Shown: positions 15,057 to 22,841, numbered from the stretch's first letter. The stretch: DNA of 33,698 nucleotides from Candidatus Fibrimonadaceae bacterium (GCA_031281345.1 JAITFN010000078.1:1-33698), one strand, 5' to 3'. Notes: a model not told the origin generated them from the sequence alone. Made by a program: numbers and translations.

Positions 15057-15084
15057 TAAAGTCAGACTAAAAATCAGCCTATAA
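15057..15084 (+). promoter_or_regulatory. Sigma-28 (FliA)-type promoter of flagellin B
   Basis: TAAAGTCA (15057-15064), 12 bp, GCCTATAA (15077-15084). The predicted start is near 15091, so the transcript carries the full conserved leader of about 108 nt. No similar box is seen before flagellins C or D. Confidence 0.75.
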
Positions 15085-15090
15085 AATGAG

Positions 15091-15198
15091 TAGAAAAGAA
15101 CTGAATGTCAACACCTGAGTTGCCGGCGAGTGCCGGAAAAGGTTTGACACCGAAGGCAAGGATGCCAACGGTTTGAACCCAACACGGAGGTTAGCTAT
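15091..15198 (+). promoter_or_regulatory. Structured 5' leader of flagellin B with two CsrA-type sites
   Basis: Hairpin I is CCGGC-GAGT-GCCGG (about 15123-15136). Hairpin II is ACCG, AA/AA internal loop, GGC/GCC, loop AAGGAT (15158-15163), CGGT, extended below by GGTT/AACC. The Shine-Dalgarno region ACACGGAGGT (15182-15191) fits the CsrA consensus. Confidence 0.72.
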
Positions 15199-16890
15199 AT
15201 GCAAATCAATCACAATATTCGCGCAATGGTGACACAACATGCGTTGTTTCAGAACGACAACTCAATGACCAAGTCACTCGAAAAACTCTCAACAGGCTTA
15301 AGAATAAACCGCGCACAAGATGACGCCGCGGGCCTTGCTATGAGTGAACAAATGAGGACCCAGATTCGCGGATTGTCAAAAGCGAAAAGAAATTCTCAAG
15401 ACGGGCAAGCTGCACTACAAATAGCAGAAGGTGCCTTAGCTGAAATAACAAATATGATGCAGAGGCAGAAGGAATTGGCTGTGCAATCCGCCAACGACAC
15501 TCTGACCAGCACAGAACGTATGTACCTCAACGACGAGTTCCAGGCTCTTACTAAAGAAATGGACCGCGTAGCAAAAAATACTGACTACAACGGCAAAAAC
15601 GTGCTGCTCTTTGATGTTGACCCAAACAAGAGCTTTGCTGCAACAAAATTAGATCCTTACAACAAGGACATCGCTTTTCAAGAAGCTGCCAATGTTGTTT
15701 ACAAATACTTCGGTCAAGATTTGAAAGGTGGCTTTGCATCTCTCACAGTCACCACAGGTGGTGGTGCTGAAGACGTAAATGATGCTATAAATACTATCAA
15801 CAAGGTATTGCTGGATCCAATAACTGGTCAAGCAAAAGCGGGAATACTGACCGATGCCAATATAGAAGCCGTTTTAAAGGCTTTCGTGGCTGCCGCTGAT
15901 AATACCACAGGAGGTGTCAACCTTGGCAACGATGTATTGAGCACCAATATAGTGAAATGGATGAACGACAGAAGTTTTGAACCTGAAGAAAGAACATCCA
16001 GCAATATGAAAACCGTCCAAACTATAAACGCTTTCCTTAGAGAAGCTCAAGATGCTTTAACTAACTATCAAGCAGCCGATAGAGGAGTAGCATCTATCGC
16101 AGCTGGTGCAAAATGGACCAAAGATGCTATATTAGATGATACAAATGGTCGCATTGCTATGTCGGATATAGCTGATGTTGCGGCATTTACTACTGGCACT
16201 GGCATTGGTTCTCTTGAAAGAATCATAGCCCAGTTGGAAGTTGCTCAAGCTGGTTCCACTGACGAGGATCAGTGGGCTGCCTTGGGTGCAATCTTCGGTT
16301 CAAGAGCATCTGAAGGAATGCAGGCTGATTTAAAAGCTGTGCTTGGAATCGATATAGGCAAAATGGCTGTAGGTGCCGCAAAAGACGATGTAGCCACTTG
16401 GCAGAAACATATAAGCGATCTCAAAGATGCCTACAAAATCTATAGCGAAAAAGACATAGCCACAGGCACAGCTGCTTCTGAGATTCTGCACGTTGGTCCA
16501 AACTACTCAACAGGCTTGGGTGGCGCAGCAGCCAACCAGATAAAGGTGAACTACGTTGCAGTTGATGTCAAAGGTTTAGGCTTGCAAGCCCAAAGCATTG
16601 ACAGCCGCGAAGGTGCCCAAAGAGCCATAGACAGGCTTCAGGAAACTATCAAGGTGATAAGCGGCAACCGCGCAGCTATTGGTACCTATATAAACCGTCT
16701 TGACTACACCATAAATAACATAGCTTCTATGGAGTACAACATACAAGACGCAGAAAGCCGTATCCGCGACACCGACTTTGCAACGGAAACCACAAACTTC
16801 ACCAGAAATCAAATTATGGTGCAGGCTTCCACGAGCATGTTGGCGCAAGCAAACAGCTTACCGCAGGCGGTTCTAGGTTTGTTAGGATAA
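15199..16890 (+). CDS. Flagellin B (FliC family)
   Basis: A 563-residue flagellin, first of three tandem plus-strand copies. The N-terminal 180 residues and the C-terminal 190 are nearly identical in B, C and D; the middle carries most differences (for B, AVLKAFVAAADNTTGG and KWTKDAILDDTNGR). It ends ANSLPQAVLGLLG as in all copies. The start MQINHN follows ACACGGAGGT by about 7 bases. It has the only clear sigma-28 promoter of the plus-strand group and its own strong terminator, so it is probably the main product. No FliS, FliD or FliW gene is adjacent. Confidence 0.96.
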   Translation: MQINHNIRAMVTQHALFQNDNSMTKSLEKLSTGLRINRAQDDAAGLAMSEQMRTQIRGLSKAKRNSQDGQAALQIAEGALAEITNMMQRQKELAVQSANDTLTSTERMYLNDEFQALTKEMDRVAKNTDYNGKNVLLFDVDPNKSFAATKLDPYNKDIAFQEAANVVYKYFGQDLKGGFASLTVTTGGGAEDVNDAINTINKVLLDPITGQAKAGILTDANIEAVLKAFVAAADNTTGGVNLGNDVLSTNIVKWMNDRSFEPEERTSSNMKTVQTINAFLREAQDALTNYQAADRGVASIAAGAKWTKDAILDDTNGRIAMSDIADVAAFTTGTGIGSLERIIAQLEVAQAGSTDEDQWAALGAIFGSRASEGMQADLKAVLGIDIGKMAVGAAKDDVATWQKHISDLKDAYKIYSEKDIATGTAASEILHVGPNYSTGLGGAAANQIKVNYVAVDVKGLGLQAQSIDSREGAQRAIDRLQETIKVISGNRAAIGTYINRLDYTINNIASMEYNIQDAESRIRDTDFATETTNFTRNQIMVQASTSMLAQANSLPQAVLGLLG

Positions 16891-16916
16891 TTTTAAAAAA
16901 ACGCAAGGTTAAAGCA

Positions 16917-16948
16917 AGCTCCCACACGAAAGTGGGGGAGCTTTTTTT
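16917..16948 (+). terminator. Rho-independent terminator after flagellin B
   Basis: AGCTCCC-A-CAC, GAAA loop, GTG-G-GGGAGCT, followed by seven T. Stem and tetraloop recur after flagellins C and D, so the terminator was copied with the gene. It should limit read-through from B into C. Confidence 0.88.
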
Positions 16949-16973
16949 AAAAAGAATTTTGAACAAAAAAACT

Positions 16974-17069
16974 AAATGTCAACACCTGAGTTGCCGGCGA
17001 ATGCTGGAAAGGGTTTGGCACCGAAGGCAAGGAAGCTGACGGTTTGAACACTACATGGAGGTAACCACT
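16974..17069 (+). promoter_or_regulatory. Structured 5' leader of flagellin C with two CsrA-type sites
   Basis: Hairpin I is CCGGC-GAAT-GCTGG, keeping pairing through a G-T wobble. Hairpin II is ACCG (17020-17023), GGC/GCT around loop AAGGAA (17029-17034), CGGT (17040-17043). The Shine-Dalgarno region is ACATGGAGGT (17053-17062). No separate sigma-28 box precedes it; TAAA-N16-GCCGGCGA at its 5' end is only a weak resemblance. Confidence 0.7.
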
Positions 17070-18758
17070 ATGCAGATCAACCATAATATTCGCGCAATGG
17101 TGACGCAGCATGCGTTGTTTCAGAATGACAACTCAATGACTAAGTCGCTAGAAAAGCTCTCAACAGGTTTAAGAATAAACCGCGCACAAGACGATGCTGC
17201 GGGACTGGCGATGAGCGAACAGATGAGAACCCAAATTCGCGGCTTGGCAAAAGCGAAAAGAAATTCTCAAGACGGGCAAGCAGCACTGCAAATAGCAGAA
17301 GGCGCTTTAGCTGAAATAACAAATATGATGCAAAGGCAGAAGGAATTGGCTGTGCAATCCGCCAACGACACTCTGACAAGCACCGAGCGTATGTACCTTA
17401 ACGACGAGTTTCAAGCTCTCACTAAGGAAATGGACCGCGTAGCCAAAAACACCGACTACAACGGCAAAAACGTGCTGCTCTTTGATGTTGACCCAAACAA
17501 GAGTTTTGCTGCAACAAAACTTGACCCTTACAACAAAGACATCGCTTTTCAGGAAGCTGCCAATGTTATTTACAAATACTTCGGTCAAGACTTGAAAGGT
17601 GGATTTGCAACTCTCACAACCACCACAGGTGGCGGTGCCGATTGGGTAAATAGGTCTATAAATTTTATCAACAGGACATTGCTGGATCCAACAATTGGTA
17701 GAGCAAAAGCTGGAATACTGACCGATGCCAATATAGAAGATGTCTTGGAAAGTTTCGTAGCTTGCGGAGAGAATATAGGCAGCAGCACCTACTATGTTAA
17801 TCTTGGCAACGACCGATTGAGCACCAATATCGTGCAATGGATGGACGATAGAGATTTTTTGGATGACGAAAGAACATCCAGCAATATGAAAACCGTCCAA
17901 ACGATAAACACCTTCCTGAGAGAAGTTCAAGATGCTTTAATTAACTATCAAGCAGCCGACAGAGGAGTAGCATCTATCGCAGACGGTGCAACATGGGCCA
18001 GAAAAGAGATATTTGAGCGCATTGAGGGTTCGGATATAGCTGCTGTTAGAGGATTTAGTACCACCACTGGCATTGGTTCTCTTGAAAGAATCATAGCCCA
18101 GTTGAATGTTGATCGATTATTTGGTACTGATGAGGAGAAGTGGGCTGCCTTGGGTGCAATCTTTGGTTCAAGAGCTTCTGAAGGGATGCAAGCCGACTTA
18201 AAGGCTGTGCTCGGAATTGACGTTGGAAAAATGGCTGTAGGTAACGCAAAAGACGAGGTAGCCGCTTGGCAAAAAGCTATCAGCGACCTCAAAGATACCT
18301 ACAAAATCTATGCCGAAAAAGACATAGCCACAGGCACGGCTGCTTCTGAAATGTTGCACGTTGGTCCAAACTACTCAACAGGTTTGGGTGGAGCGGCAGC
18401 CAACCAAATAAAAGTGAATTATGTTGCTGTTGACGTTAAAGGTTTAGGCTTGCAAGCCCAGACCATTGACAGCCGTGAAGGTGCCCAAAGAGCCATAGAC
18501 AGGCTTCAGGAAACCATAAAGGTGATAAGCGGCAACCGCGCAGCAATAGGTACCTATATAAACCGACTTGACTACACCATAAACAACATAGCTTCTATGG
18601 AGTACAACATACAAGACGCAGAAAGCCGCATTCGCGACACCGACTTTGCAACGGAAACCACGAACTTCACCAGAAATCAAATTATGGTGCAGGCTTCCAC
18701 GAGCATGTTGTCGCAAGCGAATAGCTTACCGCAGGCGGTTCTGGGTTTGTTAGGTTAA
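17070..18758 (+). CDS. Flagellin C (FliC family), with an internal cysteine
   Basis: A 562-residue tandem paralogue with the shared flagellin ends. The start at 17070 is used rather than the in-frame ATG at 17055, because the latter lies inside the Shine-Dalgarno (ATGGAGGT) and adds five residues absent from the paralogues. The central region differs from B and D (DWVNRSINFINRTLLD, VDRLFGTDEEKW). It contains Cys232 (codon 17763-17765, in FVACGEN). Cysteine is rare in flagellins, and I saw none in the other three copies. With a strong terminator upstream and no clear promoter, expression is probably lower than B. Confidence 0.95.
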   Translation: MQINHNIRAMVTQHALFQNDNSMTKSLEKLSTGLRINRAQDDAAGLAMSEQMRTQIRGLAKAKRNSQDGQAALQIAEGALAEITNMMQRQKELAVQSANDTLTSTERMYLNDEFQALTKEMDRVAKNTDYNGKNVLLFDVDPNKSFAATKLDPYNKDIAFQEAANVIYKYFGQDLKGGFATLTTTTGGGADWVNRSINFINRTLLDPTIGRAKAGILTDANIEDVLESFVACGENIGSSTYYVNLGNDRLSTNIVQWMDDRDFLDDERTSSNMKTVQTINTFLREVQDALINYQAADRGVASIADGATWARKEIFERIEGSDIAAVRGFSTTTGIGSLERIIAQLNVDRLFGTDEEKWAALGAIFGSRASEGMQADLKAVLGIDVGKMAVGNAKDEVAAWQKAISDLKDTYKIYAEKDIATGTAASEMLHVGPNYSTGLGGAAANQIKVNYVAVDVKGLGLQAQTIDSREGAQRAIDRLQETIKVISGNRAAIGTYINRLDYTINNIASMEYNIQDAESRIRDTDFATETTNFTRNQIMVQASTSMLSQANSLPQAVLGLLG

Positions 18759-18780
18759 GATTTTAGAAAACCGCAAGGTT

Positions 18781-18809
18781 AAAGTTCCCACACGAAAGTG
18801 GGGGGCTTT
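18781..18809 (+). terminator. Weakened terminator remnant after flagellin C
   Basis: The same hairpin core as after flagellin B (CCC-A-CAC, GAAA, GTG-G-GGG), but the lower stem is disrupted and only three T follow (CTTTAG). Read-through into flagellin D is likely. Confidence 0.55.
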
Positions 18810-18825
18810 AGAACAAAAAGAACTA

Positions 18826-18920
18826 AATGTCAACACCTGAGTTGCCGGCGAGTGCCGGAAAGGGTTTGGCACCGCGTGCAAGGATGCCCGCGGTTTGAAC
18901 CCTACACGGAGGTTAACTCT
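18826..18920 (+). promoter_or_regulatory. Structured 5' leader of flagellin D with two CsrA-type sites
   Basis: The most stable copy. Hairpin I is CCGGC-GAGT-GCCGG. Hairpin II has GGGTTT (18862-18867) with GAACCC (18897-18902), ACCGCG (18871-18876) with CGCGGT (18889-18894), GC/GC, and loop AAGGAT (18880-18885). The Shine-Dalgarno region is ACACGGAGGT (18904-18913). Confidence 0.72.
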
Positions 18921-20615
18921 ATGCAAATAAACCACAATATTCGCGCAATGGTGACTCAACAGGCGTTGTTCCAAAACGACAACTCAATGACCAAGTCGCT
19001 AGAAAAACTCTCAACAGGCTTAAGGATCAATCGTGCCCAAGACGATGCCGCAGGTCTTGCGATGAGTGAGCAAATGAGAACTCAGATTCGCGGCTTGGCA
19101 AAAGCGAAAAGAAATTCTCAAGACGGGCAAGCTGCTCTGCAAATAGCAGAAGGCGCTCTCAGCGAAATCACCAACATGATGCAAAGGCAGAAGGAATTGG
19201 CTGTGCAATCCGCCAACGATACTCTGACAAGCACCGAGCGTATGTACCTTAACGACGAGTTCCAAGCTCTGACTAAGGAAATGGACCGCGTAGCCAAAAA
19301 CACTGACTACAACGGCAAAAACGTGCTGCTCTTTGATGTTGACCCGAACAAGAGCTTCGCTGCCACAAAACTTGATCCTTATAACAAAGACATCGCTTTT
19401 CAGGAAGCCGCCAATGTAGTTTACAAATACTTTGGTCAAGATTTGAAAGGTGGTTTTGCATCTCTCACAGTCACCACAGGTGGCGGTGCCGGTGCAATAA
19501 ATACGATTATAAACAATATCAACAAGGTATTGTTGGATCCAGATGATGGTAAAGCAAGAGCGGGAATACTCACCGATGCCAATATAGAAGATGTCTTGAA
19601 AGAATTCAAGACTCTCGCAGCGAATACCGGTGCCACAGGAGCCAATCTTGGCAACGATGTATTGAATACCAATATCGTGCAATGGATGACAAACAGATCT
19701 TTTTTGGATGACGAAAAAACATCCAGCAATATGAAGACTGTCCAAACGTTAAACACCTTCCTGAGAGAAGTTCAGGATGCTTTAACTAAATATCAATCAG
19801 CCGATGTGGGAGTAGGATCTATCGCAGCTGGTGCCGCAAAGACCAGAGACGATATATTAGCTGCTACAACTGGTCGCATTGCGACTTCGGATATAGCTGC
19901 CGTTAGGGGATTCTCTACCACCACTGGTATTGGTTCTATTGAAAGAATCGTAGCCCAACTGCAAGTTGCTCAAGGTGCTGGCACTGAAACAGATAAGTGG
20001 TCTGCTTTGGGTGCAATCTTCGGTTCAAGAGCTTCTGAAGGAATGCAAGCCGACTTAAAAGCTGTGCTTGGAATCGATATAGGCAAAATGGCTGTAGGTG
20101 CCTCAAAAGACGAGGTAGCTGCTTGGCAGAAAAACATCAGCGACCTCAAAGATGCCTACAAGGTATATGCCGAAAAAGACATAGCCACAGGCACGGCGGC
20201 TTCTGAAATGTTGCACGTTGGTCCAAACTACTCAACAGGTTTGGGTGGAGCGGCAGCCAACCAGATAAAGGTGAACTACGTTGCTGTTGATGTCCAAGGT
20301 TTAGGCTTACAAGCCCAGACAATAGACACCCGCGAAGGTGCCCAAAGAGCCATTGACAAGCTCCAGGAAACCATCAAGATTATAAGCGGCAACCGTGCAG
20401 CTATTGGTACCTACATCAACCGTCTTGATTACACCATAAACAACATCGCTTCTATGGAGTACAACATCCAAGACGCAGAAAGCCGTATCCGCGATACCGA
20501 CTTCGCAACGGAAACCACAAACTTCACCAGAAATCAAATTATGGTGCAGGCTTCCACGAGCATGTTGGCGCAAGCGAACAGCTTACCGCAAGCGGTTCTA
20601 GGTTTGCTAGGTTAA
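18921..20615 (+). CDS. Flagellin D (FliC family)
   Basis: A 564-residue flagellin, third of the tandem plus-strand set. The start at 18921 follows ACACGGAGGT and gives the common MQINHNIRAM N-terminus; the upstream in-frame extension reads through the leader RNA. The variable centre includes FKTLAANTGATGANLG and AAGAAKTRDDILAATTGR. Gene ends are almost the same as in B and C, which suggests recent duplication or ongoing gene conversion of the ends. It probably depends on read-through from C because no promoter is seen, and it is followed by a strong terminator. Confidence 0.95.
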   Translation: MQINHNIRAMVTQQALFQNDNSMTKSLEKLSTGLRINRAQDDAAGLAMSEQMRTQIRGLAKAKRNSQDGQAALQIAEGALSEITNMMQRQKELAVQSANDTLTSTERMYLNDEFQALTKEMDRVAKNTDYNGKNVLLFDVDPNKSFAATKLDPYNKDIAFQEAANVVYKYFGQDLKGGFASLTVTTGGGAGAINTIINNINKVLLDPDDGKARAGILTDANIEDVLKEFKTLAANTGATGANLGNDVLNTNIVQWMTNRSFLDDEKTSSNMKTVQTLNTFLREVQDALTKYQSADVGVGSIAAGAAKTRDDILAATTGRIATSDIAAVRGFSTTTGIGSIERIVAQLQVAQGAGTETDKWSALGAIFGSRASEGMQADLKAVLGIDIGKMAVGASKDEVAAWQKNISDLKDAYKVYAEKDIATGTAASEMLHVGPNYSTGLGGAAANQIKVNYVAVDVQGLGLQAQTIDTREGAQRAIDKLQETIKIISGNRAAIGTYINRLDYTINNIASMEYNIQDAESRIRDTDFATETTNFTRNQIMVQASTSMLAQANSLPQAVLGLLG

Positions 20616-20633
20616 TTTTAAACCGTAGGGTTA

Positions 20634-20665
20634 AGCCCCTCCCAGAAATGGGTGGGGCTTTTTTT
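20634..20665 (+). terminator. Rho-independent terminator after flagellin D
   Basis: AGCCCC-T-CCCA, GAAA loop, TGGG-T-GGGGCT, followed by seven T. It ends the tandem flagellin array 14 bases before the convergent toxin gene. Confidence 0.9.
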
Positions 20666-20678
20666 ATTAGTGAAAAAA

Positions 20679-20960
20679 TCAATGATAATCCGTCAATTCA
20701 ACATTTTCAGCGCAATTATTTATCCATTCAAAACATACTCTATATTGATCATTCACCCGAATGCTAAACTGACCCTGCCTATCGCCACTTAATACCTCCA
20801 AATGATTAGACGGAGGGCATCTTAAATCGTTTATATCACCTGCCAAAGCCAAAGAATCTATTTTTCTTCTCGCTCGTTTTTGTATTGCTACGGGAAATTT
20901 TTTAGAAATCTCTCCGTCAGAAATCTTTTTTGTTTCTTTATCTCTAAATGAATTTATCAC
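20679..20960 (-). CDS. higB: HigB-type toxin
   Basis: The 93-residue protein matches the HigB family of ribosome-dependent mRNA interferases (RelE superfamily): INSFRDKETKKI at the N-terminus, a helical middle, LEVLSGDRQGQFSIRVNDQYRVCF, and a final VELTDYH. These are the standard family blocks, including the Arg and terminal Asp-Tyr-His. It overlaps the antitoxin gene by four bases. The gene is downstream of its antitoxin, opposite to the usual higB-higA order. Confidence 0.88.
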   Translation of the reverse strand: MINSFRDKETKKISDGEISKKFPVAIQKRARRKIDSLALAGDINDLRCPPSNHLEVLSGDRQGQFSIRVNDQYRVCFEWINNCAENVELTDYH

Positions 20961-21277
20961 AAAGCAGCTACTACTCGTTTTGGCAACCTGAAAACGGGAA
21001 TTATATTTGACAACTTTTTTCTCAGTTTTTGTTTTGCGAGTCTCAAATTATATAATTCTTGCATTCTCAAAAAATACCCCTCAGTTAATCCAAAATATTT
21101 CGTCAATAGCAAATCCAAATCCGCAACCATAGGCTCGCCACCATCTATAACCGCAAACAATCTCCACGCAGGAACGGATATGGCTTTTGCCACACGCTCA
21201 ATAGTTAAATTATGAGGCTCTATGAATTCCTCTTTTAAAACAGTTCCAACAGTTTCCAATTCAATGTATTTCTTCAT
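20957..21277 (-). CDS. higA: HigA-type antitoxin, Xre-family HTH
   Basis: A 106-residue helix-turn-helix protein: VGTVLKEEFIEPHNLTIERVAKAISVPAWRLFAVIDG, then DLDLLLTKYFGLTEGYFLRMQELYNLR, the HigA pattern. HigA binds HigB and represses its own operon. It is first in the pair and overlaps higB by four bases. A TGTATATTTG -10-like box lies only a few bases before the start, so the leader is very short. No clear operator palindrome was found. Confidence 0.88.
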   Translation of the reverse strand: MKKYIELETVGTVLKEEFIEPHNLTIERVAKAISVPAWRLFAVIDGGEPMVADLDLLLTKYFGLTEGYFLRMQELYNLRLAKQKLRKKLSNIIPVFRLPKRVVAAL

Positions 21278-21328
21278 AAAACCAAATATACAAAATTGCC
21301 CACGCTAATAAATGCGGTTAATTATGGT

Positions 21329-21772
21329 TCAGACTATTTTTTTACGATCATCTTTCTCAATCAAATCCTGTCTTTTGTCGTGTTGTTTTTTTCCGCGGCT
21401 TATGGCGATTTCTAGTTTGGCACGGCGGTTTTTGAAATAGAGTTTTAATGGGATTATTGTTAGACCCTTTATTTCTATGGCTTTTTGTATTTTTTCAATC
21501 TCGTGTTTGTGGGCTAGAAGTTTTCTTCGCCGCGCTGGAATGTGGTTGAATTGGTTTGCCTGAAAATACTCGTTTATGTGCGACCCCACAAGCCAAAGTT
21601 CCCCTTTCTCAGAAATATCCACCCAAGACTCGCTAATGCTTATACGCCCTTCCCTAATAGACTTAACCTCTGAGCCGGCAAGCATAATCCCAACCTCAAA
21701 ACATTCCAAAATCTCGTATTGATGTGAAGCCTTGCGGTTATGAATTGCCGAAAATTTTTGTTCTTTTTTCAT
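21329..21772 (-). CDS. smpB: SsrA-binding protein SmpB
   Basis: SmpB binds tmRNA and delivers it to stalled ribosomes for trans-translation. The 147-residue protein has NRKASHQYEI, GIMLAGSEVKSIREGRISISE, the YFQANQFNHIPARRRKLLAHKHEI block, GLTIIPLKLYF and a basic tail KKQHDKRQDLIEKDDRKK, all in family order. The start at 21772 is chosen because a longer reading runs antiparallel to nothing useful and overlaps flhB; MKKEQKF is the natural N-terminus. It is four bases from the flhB stop, as the last gene of the floA-fliR-flhB operon. The ssrA gene itself is not seen in the window. Confidence 0.94.
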   Translation of the reverse strand: MKKEQKFSAIHNRKASHQYEILECFEVGIMLAGSEVKSIREGRISISESWVDISEKGELWLVGSHINEYFQANQFNHIPARRRKLLAHKHEIEKIQKAIEIKGLTIIPLKLYFKNRRAKLEIAISRGKKQHDKRQDLIEKDDRKKIV

Positions 21773-21776
21773 AAAA

Positions 21777-22841
21777 CTAACCCACTGCGGCCTCTTTTTG
21801 CCTGAATATAACAGCCAAAATCTCTGCAACCGCTGCAAAAAATTCATTGGGCAAGGGGTCGCCAACTTCCACAACATCGTACATAGCGCGGGCAAGCGGC
21901 TTGTTTTCAACTATGGGCACATCGTTTTCTTTTGCCAGCTCCTTTATTCGCTCGGCACTTTTGTCTGCTCCCTTTGCAACAACAAGCGGAATTTGGTCTT
22001 TGCCACGCTCGTAGCGCAAGGCTATTGCCAAGTGAGTGGGGTTGGTGATAACCACAGTCGCACTCGGAACTTCTTTCATCATAAACCGCTGATGCATTTG
22101 ATACATAGCCCGCTTGCGAGCTGCTATAACTTTTGGGTCGCCTTCGGAATTTTTATGTTCGTCTTTAACTTCGTTCTTGGTCATTTTCATTTCGTTGAAG
22201 GTTTTTCTTTTTTGATAAATCAAATCAATAATCCCAAGTATTATCAAAAACAGCAGTATTTTCAAAAGCATTTCAACCAAAATTTCTATCATATAAGCAC
22301 AGAAAACCCCTATTTGCATATCTGCCATATATAAAACATCTTCATAATGTTTTTTTATCACAGTATATGCAATTATTCCCACTATGGTTATTTTTATCAG
22401 ACCCTTTATAAGCTCAACCCACGCATTTTTCCCAAACATCTGCTTTAACCCAGAGAGAGAAAAAACATTTGAGAGTTTTGGGCGCAATTTTTCCAGCGTG
22501 AAATGCAAACCAACCTGAGACAAATTTCCAACAACGCCAACAACCAAAAAAAACAAAAGCATTGGAGCGAGCAAAGTTATAACTAAATAAAGAATATGAA
22601 CAGAAAGCGAGGCAAAATTCGTTATGGTTGGTTCCCAGTCTATGTAGCCTGTGAAAAATTCACGCATAATTTCTTTGCACTTAGAAGCAAAATCATCGCC
22701 AAAAAAATAAAATCCAAGCAAAGCAGCAATTAGGGAAATAGCATTGGACAAATCCATTGAACGCCCTATTTGCCCCTTTCTAAGAGCATCTGTTTTTTTC
22801 TTTGACGTGGGGTCTTCGGTTTTTTCTTCGTCTTCTGCCAT
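21777..22841 (-). CDS. flhB: Flagellar export switch protein FlhB
   Basis: FlhB is part of the flagellar type III export gate and switches substrate specificity from rod/hook to filament by self-cleavage. The 354-residue protein has four hydrophobic segments in its N-terminal part, the conserved EDPTSKKKTDALRKGQIGRS start, a cytoplasmic linker, and the autocleavage site NPTH at 267-270 with following LAIALRYERG and PLARAMY. The family length is about 350-380. FliR ends immediately upstream with no gap. Confidence 0.95.
   Translation of the reverse strand: MAEDEEKTEDPTSKKKTDALRKGQIGRSMDLSNAISLIAALLGFYFFGDDFASKCKEIMREFFTGYIDWEPTITNFASLSVHILYLVITLLAPMLLFFLVVGVVGNLSQVGLHFTLEKLRPKLSNVFSLSGLKQMFGKNAWVELIKGLIKITIVGIIAYTVIKKHYEDVLYMADMQIGVFCAYMIEILVEMLLKILLFLIILGIIDLIYQKRKTFNEMKMTKNEVKDEHKNSEGDPKVIAARKRAMYQMHQRFMMKEVPSATVVITNPTHLAIALRYERGKDQIPLVVAKGADKSAERIKELAKENDVPIVENKPLARAMYDVVEVGDPLPNEFFAAVAEILAVIFRQKEAAVG

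Larger units (their letters stand above)
14118..15198. repeat. Degraded tandem duplication of the divergent flagellin control region
   Basis: Two direct copies lie between flagellin A and flagellin B. Copy 1 runs from within flagellin A (about 14055) to about 14690, copy 2 from about 14690 to 15198. In each, in the same order, are a minus-facing flagellin start plus leader, a GGGACA dyad, a minus-facing sigma-28 box, a GTTGAAGCAA(T/A)AGTTAAAG block (14553 and 15001), a plus-facing sigma-28 box, and a plus-facing leader. The outer leaders are intact and serve genes A and B. The two inner leaders at the junction have decayed. Confidence 0.75.

Noticed and set aside
16974-17000. TAAA-N16-GCCGGCGA at the 5' end of the C and D leaders as a sigma-28 promoter
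   Set aside because: The -10 does not match the CCTATAA form of the five clear boxes, and the GCCGGC bases are part of hairpin I. Too weak to list as a promoter.
18444-18716. Antisense ORFs within the flagellins, recurring at the same place in each copy
   Set aside because: They are frame shadows of the conserved C-terminus. They recur only because the flagellin sequence is repeated, and they have no RBS or domain.
18862-18890. TGGCAC...GC in the flagellin leaders as a sigma-54 promoter
   Set aside because: GG and GC are eight rather than ten bases apart. The stretch is explained by the leader hairpin and by the sigma-28 promoters upstream.
18798-18920. N-terminal extension of flagellin D
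   Set aside because: The in-frame extension translates the structured leader; paralogues and the RBS fix the start at 18921.
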